A DNA stretch of 64,000 nucleotides from an uncultured Lachnospiraceae bacterium (GTDB lineage: Bacteria > Bacillota > Clostridia > Lachnospirales > Lachnospiraceae). Where the stretch lies: contig CAJURU010000017.1 of the NCBI GenBank assembly GCA_910588845.1, positions 1-64,000 of the forward strand. Reading direction: 5' to 3'. The notes beneath the pieces were generated by a model, which made no database searches, was not told the DNA's origin, and worked only from the letters and a program-made list of their open reading frames with translations. Positions 36,275 through 45,563 of the stretch are shown piece after piece (within the stretch, counting starts at the first letter, position 1; every line of letters begins with the position of its first letter). Position numbers and translations under genes: made by a program.

Positions 36275-39200
36275 ATGAAACGAAGAGTTTTAGCTATGGT
36301 ATTGAGCCTGGCTATGGTATTCACCATGCTGCCGGCAACGACGCTTCAGGCAGAAGAGAATGTTGCGGTGGAATCTGTGGAGAAAGCCGATGCGGAGTGG
36401 GGAGAAAATCTTGCGCGCAGTGCAACCGCAAGCGCGGCGCATAATAACACGCAGCCGGCGGCTATCAATGACGGAGTTTTGGCGAATGGGAATCCTGCTA
36501 CCAGCTGGAACTGCTGGAATGCGCCAGAATCCAGTTATCCAATGCCGGTGACGCTTACATGGAACGCACCGCAGAAAGTTGCTTCTATGCGCGTAATGTG
36601 GTGGTCTGACGGCGGCGGCGTTACATGGCCGTCCAATGCTAAGGTACAATATCTGGATGGAAGCGAGTGGAAGGATATTGCCAATGCAGGCACTGAGCAC
36701 GGAGGATTTAACGGCGACGGCGGTGTCTGGAATATTGTGAATTTTAAGAATCCGGTTACTACCACAGCAGTGCGTATGTTGGTAGGCAGGAATGTGCAGG
36801 GAACAACCGGAGTTGGTATCAGTGAATGGGAAGTATATGGCAACATAATTAAAGAAAAACTTGCCCAGGCACAAATCACTGGGGCAAGTAAGGTAGTTGT
36901 AGGAGAGAAAGAGAAGTACGTTGCAGGAACAGTGCCGTCTATGCTGGCGTCAAGCGCATCTTATGAGTGGTCAGTCGCTCCGGCAGACGTAGCTGTAATT
37001 GAAGGAACTGCAACTGGAAGTACTATTTCTGTCAAAGGATTAAAAGAAGGAAAAGCAACGCTGAAGCTGAAAGCCACGCATGAAGGCGTCAGCCAGGAGA
37101 CGCAAATTGCTCTTCGCGTGCGCTTGGAGAAGATTCAGAGCATTGATACTTACAGGACGGCTACGGCTGCCGGCGTCGCACCTATTTTGCCAGATTCCGT
37201 AGTGGCAAACGGGCTGGAATTTGACGAGCCGACGCCATCTTTAAAGAGCGCGACAAAACCGGATTTTGACTTTGCCGAAGAGTTTAATTCTCGTCTGGTT
37301 CCGGTTACCTGGGAGCCAGTAGACAAGGCAAAATATGCAAAAGGACAGGAAGGAAAAGCCTTTACTGTCAGGGGAACAGCTACTTATGACAATAAAGATT
37401 ATGTGGCTACGGCATTAGTGACAGTCAAAGAGCCGGCTGCCGCCGCAGAATCCAACAGCAGCGTTACATTTGAAAATGTTCAGTTAAACGACGTTTTCTG
37501 GGCGCCTAAACAGGAAGTCAATGCCAAGAATTCTTTGAAAAAGGCCATTACGGAGATTGAAAAGGCATCCGGTGGAGAGCCCAATTATGATAATGCGATC
37601 AAGAAACTGAACGGTGAGACAGATTACGACGCATTTAATGGATATGTGTTCCAGGATTCTGATATATATAAGAGTATCGAAGCAATTTCCTATACGCTTT
37701 CTGCAACGCAGAATGACACAGACCCGGAAATGGCAGAGACAAGAAAGTTTTTGGAGGATAAGCTTAACAGCTGGATTGAAAAGATTGAAAAAGTACAATA
37801 TGCCGACGGTTATATTGACACATTCTTTACTTTGCGCAGCCAGAGTTCCAGTGGCGGCGGTTCGCCGGGAACACACCGTTGGCTGAACCTTTCTAACCAC
37901 GAGATGTACAACGCGGGCCATTTCTTAGAAGGCGTCGTTGCGTATACGCGTTACCGTGAAGGAATTGGCAAACCGGATTACAGGCTGTATGTAGCAGGAA
38001 AGCGGTTTGCTGACCATATCGTGGAGACATTTGGACCGGCAGGAAAGAGACATGAAGTGCCGGGACATGAAGAGATCGAGTTGGCATTAGTGAAGTTTGG
38101 CAAGCTTGCAGAAGAGTATGAAGGCAAGGGAGCCGGACAGGATTATTACGATACCGTTAAGATTTTGGTTGACAGGCGTGGTGAAGACAGAGAATTGCGT
38201 GAAAGCGGTTACAAGGCTGGAACGTATTCACAGGATGCAACGCCGTTTAAAGAAGAGACGAACGCAGTAGGCCATGCAGTGCGCGCCAACTATTTCTATA
38301 CGGGCGTCACAGATATTGCAACCTTGCTGCCGGAAGGAAATGCTGACAGAGACGCTTATCTCAACAGTTTAGATACGATCTGTGATTCTGTTACAGAGAA
38401 GAAGACTTACATAACAGGCGCAATCGGAACGACGACTCCCGGAAGTGATTCTGAGGGGTATGGTAAGGAATATGATTTGCCGCCTGGACAATCTTATGCT
38501 GAGATTTGTGCGGCGATTGCAGCGGCAAACTGGAATCAGAGAATGAATCTGCTGCATGAAGACGCCAAATATGCAGATATGGTAGAGAGAAATCTCTATA
38601 ACTCCATTCTGGTGGGAACGAACTTAGATGGAAACCGTTTCTATTACAGTACTCTGCTGGAAGTAAACAATGGACAACGGCGTTCGGAATGGTTTGGCTG
38701 CGCTTGCTGCCCGCCGAACTTGATGCGTACGATTGCAGCGGCAAGCGGTTACATGTACACTGTGCATAAGAATGATTTATTTGTAAATATGTATATCGGA
38801 AGTAACGGTAAGGTGAACGTAGGCGGTACACAGGTTACCTTGAAACAAGAAACGGCATATCCCTGGGAGGGAACTGTCAAGATGACTGTAAGTCCGGCAG
38901 CAGAGAAAGCATTTACCATGAAGATCCGGATTCCTGGATGGGTAAATGAACAGAAGAACAAGACCGTTACGATTAAGGTAAACAATGCGCCTGTCAGCGC
39001 TGTGGCAGAGAAAGGCTACGTTGCGATTAACAGGACATGGAAAGCCGGAGACGTAGTAGATATTGATATGCCGATGGAAGTGCGCAAGACAGAATCTCAT
39101 CCGTTGGTAGAGGCAACGCAGGGAGAAGTTGCATTGCAGAGAGGCCCGGTCGTATATTGTATGGAAAAAGCCGGCAATGCACAGCTTAATGCAAACATCA

Positions 39201-42200
39201 GCGACTTTAACCCATTGAATTTTGTAATCCCAAGAGATGCCGAATTGACAGCGGCTTATAACGAAGATTTATTAAACGGCGTAGTTGAGATTACAGGCGA
39301 TGTTAAATATCAGAACGGCAGCAGCCTAATTGATGCAAAATTGCAGGCAGTTCCATACTATGCATGGAATAACCGCGGTGATGACGCAGAATTTACAGCA
39401 GGAGAAGCATCTCCTAAGAACAGTTCATCCAAGATGCTGATATGGACAACCGCGTCATCAGCAACTTCCGGCGGCGATATTACATCTCCTGACGATGGAA
39501 AACCGGAAATACCGATAGTGCCAATTCCGCAGCTTCGTAAGTATGCAAAACCTTCTGTAAACCATGTTGGATGGGGAATGGGAGCTGAGAATTTTGCAGA
39601 CGATGATATGGCAAGTTTCTGGAACGGTCATAACGACAAGAATCTGGCAACCACAAACCAGTGGATGATGTATGATTTTGAGCAGCAAAAAGTAAAAATT
39701 AATGGATCAGCAATTCAATTTTATGATGATGGCGGCGGCGTTATGAAGCCGGACGGCTTTACCATTGAATATGAAAATGCCAACGGCGATTGGCAAGAAG
39801 TCACAAAATCAGGGGAATGGAACATCGTTGAAGTAGATGGTTCAGAAGGAAAGTATTATAAGGTGGAGGCTGCATTTACAGAGGTGGAGACTTCTAAGAT
39901 TAGAGTGACAATGCAACATACAGTATATAATGGGCAAAAGGTGCCGGTTGCAGTCAGTGATTGGAAATTGTCAGGCGATTTGGCGGCAACAGAAGAGTCA
40001 AAGGCTGAATTGACAAACAAAATTTCTGAAATTGAGACAGCCATGAACGGTCTCAGGGAAGAAGACTATGTTGCAGAAAGCTGGGCAGCTTTGCAGAAGG
40101 CGCTGGGCGACGCCAAGACAGCGGCAGGAAATGATAATACAGGAATGATCGCGGGAGCGGAGGCTCAGAAAGCGTTAGTAGAAGCGTTTGCCAAACTGGA
40201 CAAAAAGGCAGATGCATCGGTAACTAAGTCATTGGAAGCGTTGATTACAAAGTATGAATCCGAGCAGGCAACATACTCATCCGCAAGCTGGACGGAGTTT
40301 GCGAAAGTACTGGCAGAGGCAAAGAAAGTACTGGACGAAGGCGCTGGAACGGCAGCCATCAATGAGGCAAAGACGAAACTGACAAATGCTGCGCAGAGTT
40401 TGGATAAAAAGGCGGAGGCCGGCGCAGTCAATGATCTGAAAGCAGCTGTAGCGGGCTATACGCAAGAGCAGTATACAGCTGTAAGCTGGGCAAAGTTTAA
40501 AGACGCCTACACGAAAGCAAATACTGTGGCAAACAGCACAGACCCGGGACAGAAGGAAGTAGAAGCAGCAGCGAGCGCATTAAAAGCGGCTGAGTCCAAG
40601 CTGGATAAAAAAGCTTCGGCTGCATCCGTATCAGCTTTGAAGAGCCAGGCAGCATCCTTCAGCGAAGGAGATTATACAGCGGAGAGCTGGAAACGTTTTG
40701 CTTACACTTTGAAAGAAGTAGAGGCCATTGCAAACGGAAGCGATCCGGGACAGAAGGTTATAGACGCAGCGAAGATTTCTCTGGAGACAGCGCAGGATAA
40801 GCTGGAAAGGAAAGTGTCAGCGGCATCTGTCACCAAGTTAAACGAGGAGATTGAAAAGGTCAAAGCGTCTTGCAATCAGGCTGAATTTACGAAGGAAAGC
40901 TGGGCGGATTTCGTTTCGTTACTCGATAATACGAAGAAGGCCGCAGAAGGCAGCGCTGCCAGCCAGACAGCGATAGACGCGTTGATTGCCGGAATTAACG
41001 ACACAAAGGCAGCGTTAGAGAAAAAGGCATCAGATGCGGCTGTGCAGGAATTTAAGAGTACCTTAAATACTTATAAGCAGCAGTATAAAGAAGAAGATTT
41101 TACAGAAGCGAGCTGGGCAGAGTTAGGAAAAGTATTAAAGAGAGCGGAAGAGGTTGCAAATGACCCAGGCGAGAATACCATTAAAAAAATACCGGCAATG
41201 TTAGAAGAGGCTGCAAAAAAGGTTGTGACAATGGCTTCTTATAACAAAGCGGCGGATGCGGTTGCCGAAGCCAACAGCTTGAAACAGGATCACTACACGG
41301 CCGAAAGCTGGGCGGTATTTACTGAGGAAGTGGCGGCAGCCAAGAAAGTCATGAATAACAAGAATACCACACAGGCACAGATGGATGCATTGCCGGCTGC
41401 CTTGGTAAAAGCAAAGGGCAAGCTGGTGGAAGTACCGGCGAACGAGCAGGCAGTAAAAGATTTGAACGCTTCCATCACGGAGGCTCAGGGCAAGTATAAT
41501 CAGACAAAATATACGGCTGATAGCTGGAAGAAATATGCGGATGCCCTGGAAGCTGCGAAGAAAGTTACAGAGAATAAGGATGCGACGCAGAAGCAGGTAG
41601 ACGATGCAATGGAAGCATTAGAAGCAGCCATCAAAGGATTGAAAGAACAGACAACATCTCAGACTGTTGTTGATAAGAAAGCGCTCAACGCATCTATCGC
41701 CACTGCTAAGGCGAAGAAGCAGATTGACTATACGTCTGTAAGCTGGAAGAAATTCAAGACTGCCCTCACAGCGGCGCAAAGTGTTGCAAAGAATGCAAAA
41801 GCAACGCAAAGCCAGGTGAATACAGCCAAGAAGAATCTTGATACAGCAATGAAAGGCCTTGTGAAATTGAAAGCATCTTCTACCAAGAAATTGACTTTGG
41901 GCGTGGGTGAGACCTACTCCGTTAAGACTAAGAACTGCACATATTTAAGCTCCAACACGAAGATTGCTACAGTAAGTTCTAAAGGACTTGTGAAAGCTAA
42001 GAAGACGGGAAGCGCGGTTGTCAAGGCAATTCCCAAGACTGGAAATAAGGCCAAAGTATTTAAGATTACCGTCAAGAAAGCGCCTAAGAAGATTACCAAG
42101 GTAACTTTCAATAAAAAAGCAGTCAAGAAGAATAAAGTAACCTTGAAGAAAGGCAGGAAAGGAACCTTTAAGGTAACGCTTCCCAAGGGAACCGCCAGCC

Positions 42201-42343
42201 AGATTAAGTATACTTCTTCTAAGAAGAAAATTGCTACCATAAGCTCTAAGGGTGTAGTAAAAGCGAAGAAGAAAGGTAAGACAGTCATCACAATTAAAAC
42301 TTATAACAAGAAGACAAAGAAGATCACGCTTACCGTAAAATAG
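36275..42343 (+). CDS. giant secreted GH127 beta-L-arabinofuranosidase with nine FIVAR repeats
   Basis: A 2022-residue exported enzyme of the HypBA1-like GH127 type. Order: signal peptide (1-26); F5/8-type C-like domain with WWSDGGGVTWPS (about 40-185); two Ig-like domains (about 190-395); GH127 domain (about 400-1060) with HEMYNAGHFLEG and the zinc/nucleophile site Glu743 and Cys745 in AEICA plus Cys811-Cys812 in CACCPPN; a second F5/8-like domain with FYDDGGG (about 1090-1240); nine FIVAR repeats, each with a Y/F-T-x-x-S-W motif (about 1245-1865); two Lys-rich Big2 domains. ATG 36275 has AAGGAGG 7 nt upstream; the ATG at 36269 is too close and that at 36086 lies in the preceding terminator. 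It is expected to release beta-L-arabinofuranose, with FIVAR giving wall or matrix attachment. Confidence 0.92.
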   Translation: MKRRVLAMVLSLAMVFTMLPATTLQAEENVAVESVEKADAEWGENLARSATASAAHNNTQPAAINDGVLANGNPATSWNCWNAPESSYPMPVTLTWNAPQKVASMRVMWWSDGGGVTWPSNAKVQYLDGSEWKDIANAGTEHGGFNGDGGVWNIVNFKNPVTTTAVRMLVGRNVQGTTGVGISEWEVYGNIIKEKLAQAQITGASKVVVGEKEKYVAGTVPSMLASSASYEWSVAPADVAVIEGTATGSTISVKGLKEGKATLKLKATHEGVSQETQIALRVRLEKIQSIDTYRTATAAGVAPILPDSVVANGLEFDEPTPSLKSATKPDFDFAEEFNSRLVPVTWEPVDKAKYAKGQEGKAFTVRGTATYDNKDYVATALVTVKEPAAAAESNSSVTFENVQLNDVFWAPKQEVNAKNSLKKAITEIEKASGGEPNYDNAIKKLNGETDYDAFNGYVFQDSDIYKSIEAISYTLSATQNDTDPEMAETRKFLEDKLNSWIEKIEKVQYADGYIDTFFTLRSQSSSGGGSPGTHRWLNLSNHEMYNAGHFLEGVVAYTRYREGIGKPDYRLYVAGKRFADHIVETFGPAGKRHEVPGHEEIELALVKFGKLAEEYEGKGAGQDYYDTVKILVDRRGEDRELRESGYKAGTYSQDATPFKEETNAVGHAVRANYFYTGVTDIATLLPEGNADRDAYLNSLDTICDSVTEKKTYITGAIGTTTPGSDSEGYGKEYDLPPGQSYAEICAAIAAANWNQRMNLLHEDAKYADMVERNLYNSILVGTNLDGNRFYYSTLLEVNNGQRRSEWFGCACCPPNLMRTIAAASGYMYTVHKNDLFVNMYIGSNGKVNVGGTQVTLKQETAYPWEGTVKMTVSPAAEKAFTMKIRIPGWVNEQKNKTVTIKVNNAPVSAVAEKGYVAINRTWKAGDVVDIDMPMEVRKTESHPLVEATQGEVALQRGPVVYCMEKAGNAQLNANISDFNPLNFVIPRDAELTAAYNEDLLNGVVEITGDVKYQNGSSLIDAKLQAVPYYAWNNRGDDAEFTAGEASPKNSSSKMLIWTTASSATSGGDITSPDDGKPEIPIVPIPQLRKYAKPSVNHVGWGMGAENFADDDMASFWNGHNDKNLATTNQWMMYDFEQQKVKINGSAIQFYDDGGGVMKPDGFTIEYENANGDWQEVTKSGEWNIVEVDGSEGKYYKVEAAFTEVETSKIRVTMQHTVYNGQKVPVAVSDWKLSGDLAATEESKAELTNKISEIETAMNGLREEDYVAESWAALQKALGDAKTAAGNDNTGMIAGAEAQKALVEAFAKLDKKADASVTKSLEALITKYESEQATYSSASWTEFAKVLAEAKKVLDEGAGTAAINEAKTKLTNAAQSLDKKAEAGAVNDLKAAVAGYTQEQYTAVSWAKFKDAYTKANTVANSTDPGQKEVEAAASALKAAESKLDKKASAASVSALKSQAASFSEGDYTAESWKRFAYTLKEVEAIANGSDPGQKVIDAAKISLETAQDKLERKVSAASVTKLNEEIEKVKASCNQAEFTKESWADFVSLLDNTKKAAEGSAASQTAIDALIAGINDTKAALEKKASDAAVQEFKSTLNTYKQQYKEEDFTEASWAELGKVLKRAEEVANDPGENTIKKIPAMLEEAAKKVVTMASYNKAADAVAEANSLKQDHYTAESWAVFTEEVAAAKKVMNNKNTTQAQMDALPAALVKAKGKLVEVPANEQAVKDLNASITEAQGKYNQTKYTADSWKKYADALEAAKKVTENKDATQKQVDDAMEALEAAIKGLKEQTTSQTVVDKKALNASIATAKAKKQIDYTSVSWKKFKTALTAAQSVAKNAKATQSQVNTAKKNLDTAMKGLVKLKASSTKKLTLGVGETYSVKTKNCTYLSSNTKIATVSSKGLVKAKKTGSAVVKAIPKTGNKAKVFKITVKKAPKKITKVTFNKKAVKKNKVTLKKGRKGTFKVTLPKGTASQIKYTSSKKKIATISSKGVVKAKKKGKTVITIKTYNKKTKKITLTVK

Positions 42344-42370
42344 TATAAGAAATAGTGATTTAAGTTATAG

Positions 42371-42412
42371 AACTGCCGCAGGGCCGGAGTATATTGCCTG
42401 CGGCAGTTTTTT
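42371..42412 (+). terminator. strong intrinsic terminator of the GH127 gene
   Basis: A perfect 12-bp stem, aactgccgcagg (42371-42382) with cctgcggcagtt (42397-42408), running into tttttt. It lies 28 bp after the stop and ends the glycosidase cluster. Confidence 0.9.
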
Positions 42413-42485
42413 CATGGAAATTCGTTAGTTTTTGGCAGGAACGGTTATACTAATGAAAAATGTCGGTTGGGAAGGGGTATGGAAC

Positions 42486-43661
42486 ATGAAGGAAAAGCTG
42501 GTAATTCATCAAGGATGGATACACGATGCTGTCCGGCGCGAGCCTTATGTGGCAGATATTCTGGTGGAAGATGGGAAAATTACGGAGATTGACCCAGTGT
42601 TGAAAAGCAGGGGAATCAAAAGAGCAAAAACCATAGATGCCGCAGGTTTACAAGTTTATCCTGGTTTTGTGGAGGCGCATTGCCATCTGGGCCTGGATGG
42701 ATACGGTATAGGGGCTGAGGGGGCAGATTACAATGAGGTGACTGATTCGCTGACGCCGCAGCTTTGTGCAGTGGATGGGATTAATCCGCAGGATGCAAGT
42801 CTTCATCTCGCCATGGAAGGCGGCGTTACCTGTGTGGCGGCGGGGCCGGGAAGCTCTAATGTGCTGGGCGGGACTTTTGCCGCGTTTAAGACTGCCGGAA
42901 AACGCATTGATGAGATGATTGTCAAAGAAAAGATTGCCATGAAATGTGCTTTTGGCGAAAATCCCAAAGCATGTTACAAGGATAAGGACAATTATTCCCG
43001 CATGAGCACCGCTTCCAAGCTGAGGGTAATGCTGGAAAGAACGCAGGATTACCTGGCAAGGAAAGAGGCGGCCGGGGACGATATTTTTAAATGCCCTCCT
43101 TATGATCCCAAGCTGGAAGCGTTAATTCCGGTTATTGAAGGGCTCCTGCCCCTAAAGGCCCATGTCCACCAGGCAAACGATATATTTACGGCAATCCGCA
43201 TTGCCAAGGAGTTTCATCTGCGGCTGGCGCTCGATCACTGCACGGACGGTTCACTGATTGCGCAGGATTTGGCGAAAGAGGGTTATCCGGTAGCGGTAGG
43301 ACCAACGCTGGGCCATGCCACAAAGTTTGAGTTGAAAAATAAGAGCTTTCAGACGCCCGGAGACCTTGCACGTGCTGGGTGCCAGGTGTCAATCATAACC
43401 GATTCCCCAGTGATTCCTCAGCAGTATCTTCCATTATGCGCCGGATTGGCAGTCAAATCGGGTATGGATGAATTTGATGCTTTACAGGCAATCACACTCA
43501 ATGCCGCCAGGCATATCGGTGTGGAGGAGCGCGTGGGTTCCTTAGAAGTTGGCAAGGATGGAGATTTTGTGATCGCGGCGGGCAATCCCATGGTCTCAGA
43601 TACTAAGATTCAGTATGTTATCATTGATGGGAAAATAACATATGCTTTGGAAACGCCATAA
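42486..43661 (+). CDS. metal-dependent amidohydrolase
   Basis: A 391-residue cytoplasmic enzyme of the amidohydrolase superfamily, closest in look to imidazolonepropionase-like COG1228 members. It has a small beta-sandwich (residues 1-55, GKITEIDPVL) and a TIM barrel with metal ligands His65 and His67 in EAHCHLG, further His in AHVHQAND and LDHCTDG, and the catalytic Asp in ITDSP. The C-terminal ARHIGVEERVGSLEVGKDGDFV is a superfamily signature. The substrate cannot be told. ATG 42486 has AAGGGG upstream; an in-frame ATG at 42432 would add 18 residues unlike the family start. Confidence 0.85.
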   Translation: MKEKLVIHQGWIHDAVRREPYVADILVEDGKITEIDPVLKSRGIKRAKTIDAAGLQVYPGFVEAHCHLGLDGYGIGAEGADYNEVTDSLTPQLCAVDGINPQDASLHLAMEGGVTCVAAGPGSSNVLGGTFAAFKTAGKRIDEMIVKEKIAMKCAFGENPKACYKDKDNYSRMSTASKLRVMLERTQDYLARKEAAGDDIFKCPPYDPKLEALIPVIEGLLPLKAHVHQANDIFTAIRIAKEFHLRLALDHCTDGSLIAQDLAKEGYPVAVGPTLGHATKFELKNKSFQTPGDLARAGCQVSIITDSPVIPQQYLPLCAGLAVKSGMDEFDALQAITLNAARHIGVEERVGSLEVGKDGDFVIAAGNPMVSDTKIQYVIIDGKITYALETP

Positions 43662-43669
43662 CGGAAGGA

Positions 43670-43693
43670 AAGCGCTGCCTTTCGGCAACGCTT
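43670..43693 (+). terminator. imperfect terminator of the amidohydrolase gene
   Basis: aagcgctgcc (43670-43679) pairs with ggcaacgctt (43684-43693) with one mismatch and loop tttc. Only a short T-run (tttt) follows. Confidence 0.5.
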
Positions 43694-44084
43694 TTGGGGG
43701 AGTAAATTTATGAAATGTTTCATGGGGTGCCACATCTTGGGCGGTGGCACCAACTAAATATATGTAATATAACTTTATGTGTTATAAAGTTATTTGTCTT
43801 TAGTCGAAGCTGATAACGGTGCGCGCTTATGTTTGTGCCATCAACTTCATTTGATAAACCAAGTATAAAAGATAATTGTGTGCAAAGTGTGGACATTTTC
43901 TAAAAGAAAGATAAAAATTTCCAAAGAAATTATGAAAAAGATTAAGGATTTACGATGCTGTTTTTGTCTTGTATTCTGGAATAGATGGTACAAAAACTGA
44001 TATAATTTGAAAAGTTTTTATATCATAATACAAAAACTATTTATAATTTAGATTTTTTGCATATAATCTTAGCGAGGTGATATC
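43694..44084. other. AT-rich gap with two unexplained hairpins
   Basis: This 390-bp stretch has no convincing ORF. It holds ggtgccac/gtggcacc (43726-43751) and a perfect 10-bp stem ataactttat/ataaagttat with a 5-nt loop (43769-43793). Neither is followed by a T-run. Near the ATPase gene the sequence caaaaact occurs twice around gatata/tatatc. It may hold the promoter of that gene, but I could not place a good -35/-10 pair. Confidence 0.45.
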
Positions 44085-45299
44085 ATGGAAGTTGTCAGGA
44101 AGGAATATTTTCAAAGATTATTAGGCTGGAAAGACAAAAAGATGATAAAGGTTATCACAGGTATCAGAAGATGTGGCAAATCTACCTTGTTGAAAATGTT
44201 CAGAGAATATTTACTGGAGCAAGGCGTTGGCGAAAATCAGATTATCAGTATTAATTTTGAGGATTATGAATATCAGGAACTTTGGCAGCCCAAGGCTTTG
44301 TTCCAATATATCAAAGAGCGTATAAAGCCGGGGAAAATGACCTACCTTTTTCTCGACGAGATCCAGAATGTCAAGGAATTTCAGCGGGTGGTAGATAGCT
44401 TTTTTCTGAGAGATAACGTAGATATTTATATTACAGGCTCCAATTCCTATATGTTATCCGGCGAGTTGGCGACATTGCTTACCGGGAGATATATTCAGAT
44501 AGAGATGCTGCCTTTTTCTTTTGCGGAATATGTGCAGATGCATGGGATGGAGGACCGCATAGAGGAAGCTTACCGGAATTATATAGGAAGCAGTTCTTTT
44601 CCCTTCGTGGCCAACATAGCGTCTGAACCAGAGCAGGTACAAGAGTATTTGCGGAGCATTTATGAGGCAATTATTCTCAAAGACGTCGTTGGGCGTAAGA
44701 AAATTACGGATGTAATGATGTTAGAGAGTGTGATAAGGTTTTTGGCAGATAATATTGGCAATCCGCTGTCGGCAAAAAAAATCAGCGATGCCATGGCTTC
44801 CAATGGGCGGCGTATTAACGTGAGGACAGTCGAAGCCTATCTGTCGGCATTTATGGATTCTTATACTATTTATCAGGCGAAACGTTATGAGGTAAAAGGA
44901 AAACAGTATTTGAAAACCTTAGAAAAGTACTATATGGTGGATATCGGATTGAGAAGGGCGATGCTTGGTAATTCAGGACAGGCTGATACCGGGCATATTC
45001 TGGAGAACATCGTCTATTTGGAACTTGTGCGCCGTGGGTATCGTGTATATGTGGGCAAGGTGGATAATCTGGAAGTAGACTTTGTCGCGATGAATCAGGA
45101 GGGGCTCAGATATATCCAGGTTGCGGCAACGGTGCGGGATCAGGCAATTTTGGAGCGGGAGTTAAAGCCTTTACAGAAAATTGCAGATAATTACCCCAAA
45201 TGTATTCTGACGCTTGATATGGACCCGCCTGCGGATTATGAAGGAATTCGGCGTCTGAATGGTTTGGATTATCTATTGGGAAAGGGTGCGGGTTTTTAG
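44085..45299 (+). CDS. AAA-family ATPase with DUF4143 domain
   Basis: A 404-residue cytoplasmic protein of the widespread AAA_14/DUF4143 type. Walker A is GIRRCGKST (Lys32), Walker B is YLFLDEIQNV and the sensor is ITGSNSYML. The C-terminal DUF4143 part has ILENIVYLELVRRGYRVYVG and VDFVAMNQEGLRYIQVA, which resembles a restriction-endonuclease-like fold. Function is not established; such genes are often solitary and patchily distributed, which suggests transfer. The start is preceded by GAGGTGA. It stands alone between an AT-rich gap and degenerate sequence. Confidence 0.85.
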   Translation: MEVVRKEYFQRLLGWKDKKMIKVITGIRRCGKSTLLKMFREYLLEQGVGENQIISINFEDYEYQELWQPKALFQYIKERIKPGKMTYLFLDEIQNVKEFQRVVDSFFLRDNVDIYITGSNSYMLSGELATLLTGRYIQIEMLPFSFAEYVQMHGMEDRIEEAYRNYIGSSSFPFVANIASEPEQVQEYLRSIYEAIILKDVVGRKKITDVMMLESVIRFLADNIGNPLSAKKISDAMASNGRRINVRTVEAYLSAFMDSYTIYQAKRYEVKGKQYLKTLEKYYMVDIGLRRAMLGNSGQADTGHILENIVYLELVRRGYRVYVGKVDNLEVDFVAMNQEGLRYIQVAATVRDQAILERELKPLQKIADNYPKCILTLDMDPPADYEGIRRLNGLDYLLGKGAGF

Positions 45300-45339
45300 C
45301 TTGAATTCCAGTGAAAACTATGATACGATGTATCAAATA

Positions 45340-45507
45340 GGTGAGCAGGAAGAATTCTTGATGGCTAATAGATGAACCGGAAGAATTTCTGACGGCAAAC
45401 CGCTAATCAACAAAGATGGCATACCAGACCGCAAGGGAAACCTGAAGGGAACGGCGCAGCATATGAATAACGATAAGTATACCTATAACATGTCCGCTTT
45501 GTTTTAG
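45340..45507 (+). pseudogene. degenerate coding remnant
   Basis: Two adjacent, diverged units can be read as EQEEFLMANR* and EPEEFLTANR*. After a frame change the reading continues as GKPLINKDGIPDRKGNLKG and TAQHMNNDKYTYNMSALF and stops at 45507. The last 38 codons are free of stops and look like the C-terminus of a protein, but there is no start or ribosome binding site. I do not recognise the parent. Confidence 0.4.
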
Positions 45508-45523
45508 GTGTATACTTAAGTTG

Positions 45524-45553
45524 TCCCTGTACCTTTTGGTATGGGGATTTTTT
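45524..45553 (+). terminator. terminator or attenuator directly before hydE
   Basis: tccctgtacc (45524-45533) pairs with ggtatgggga (45538-45547) around a tttt loop and runs into tttttt. The hydE ribosome binding site AGGAGG starts at the next base. It either ends the upstream remnant or controls read-through into hydE. Confidence 0.65.
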
Positions 45554-45563
45554 AGGAGGATTT

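Noticed and set aside
43694..44084. Possible riboswitch or small RNA in the gap before the DUF4143 ATPase
   Set aside because: Two hairpins are present, but I could not match any riboswitch core or find a terminator-anti-terminator pair.
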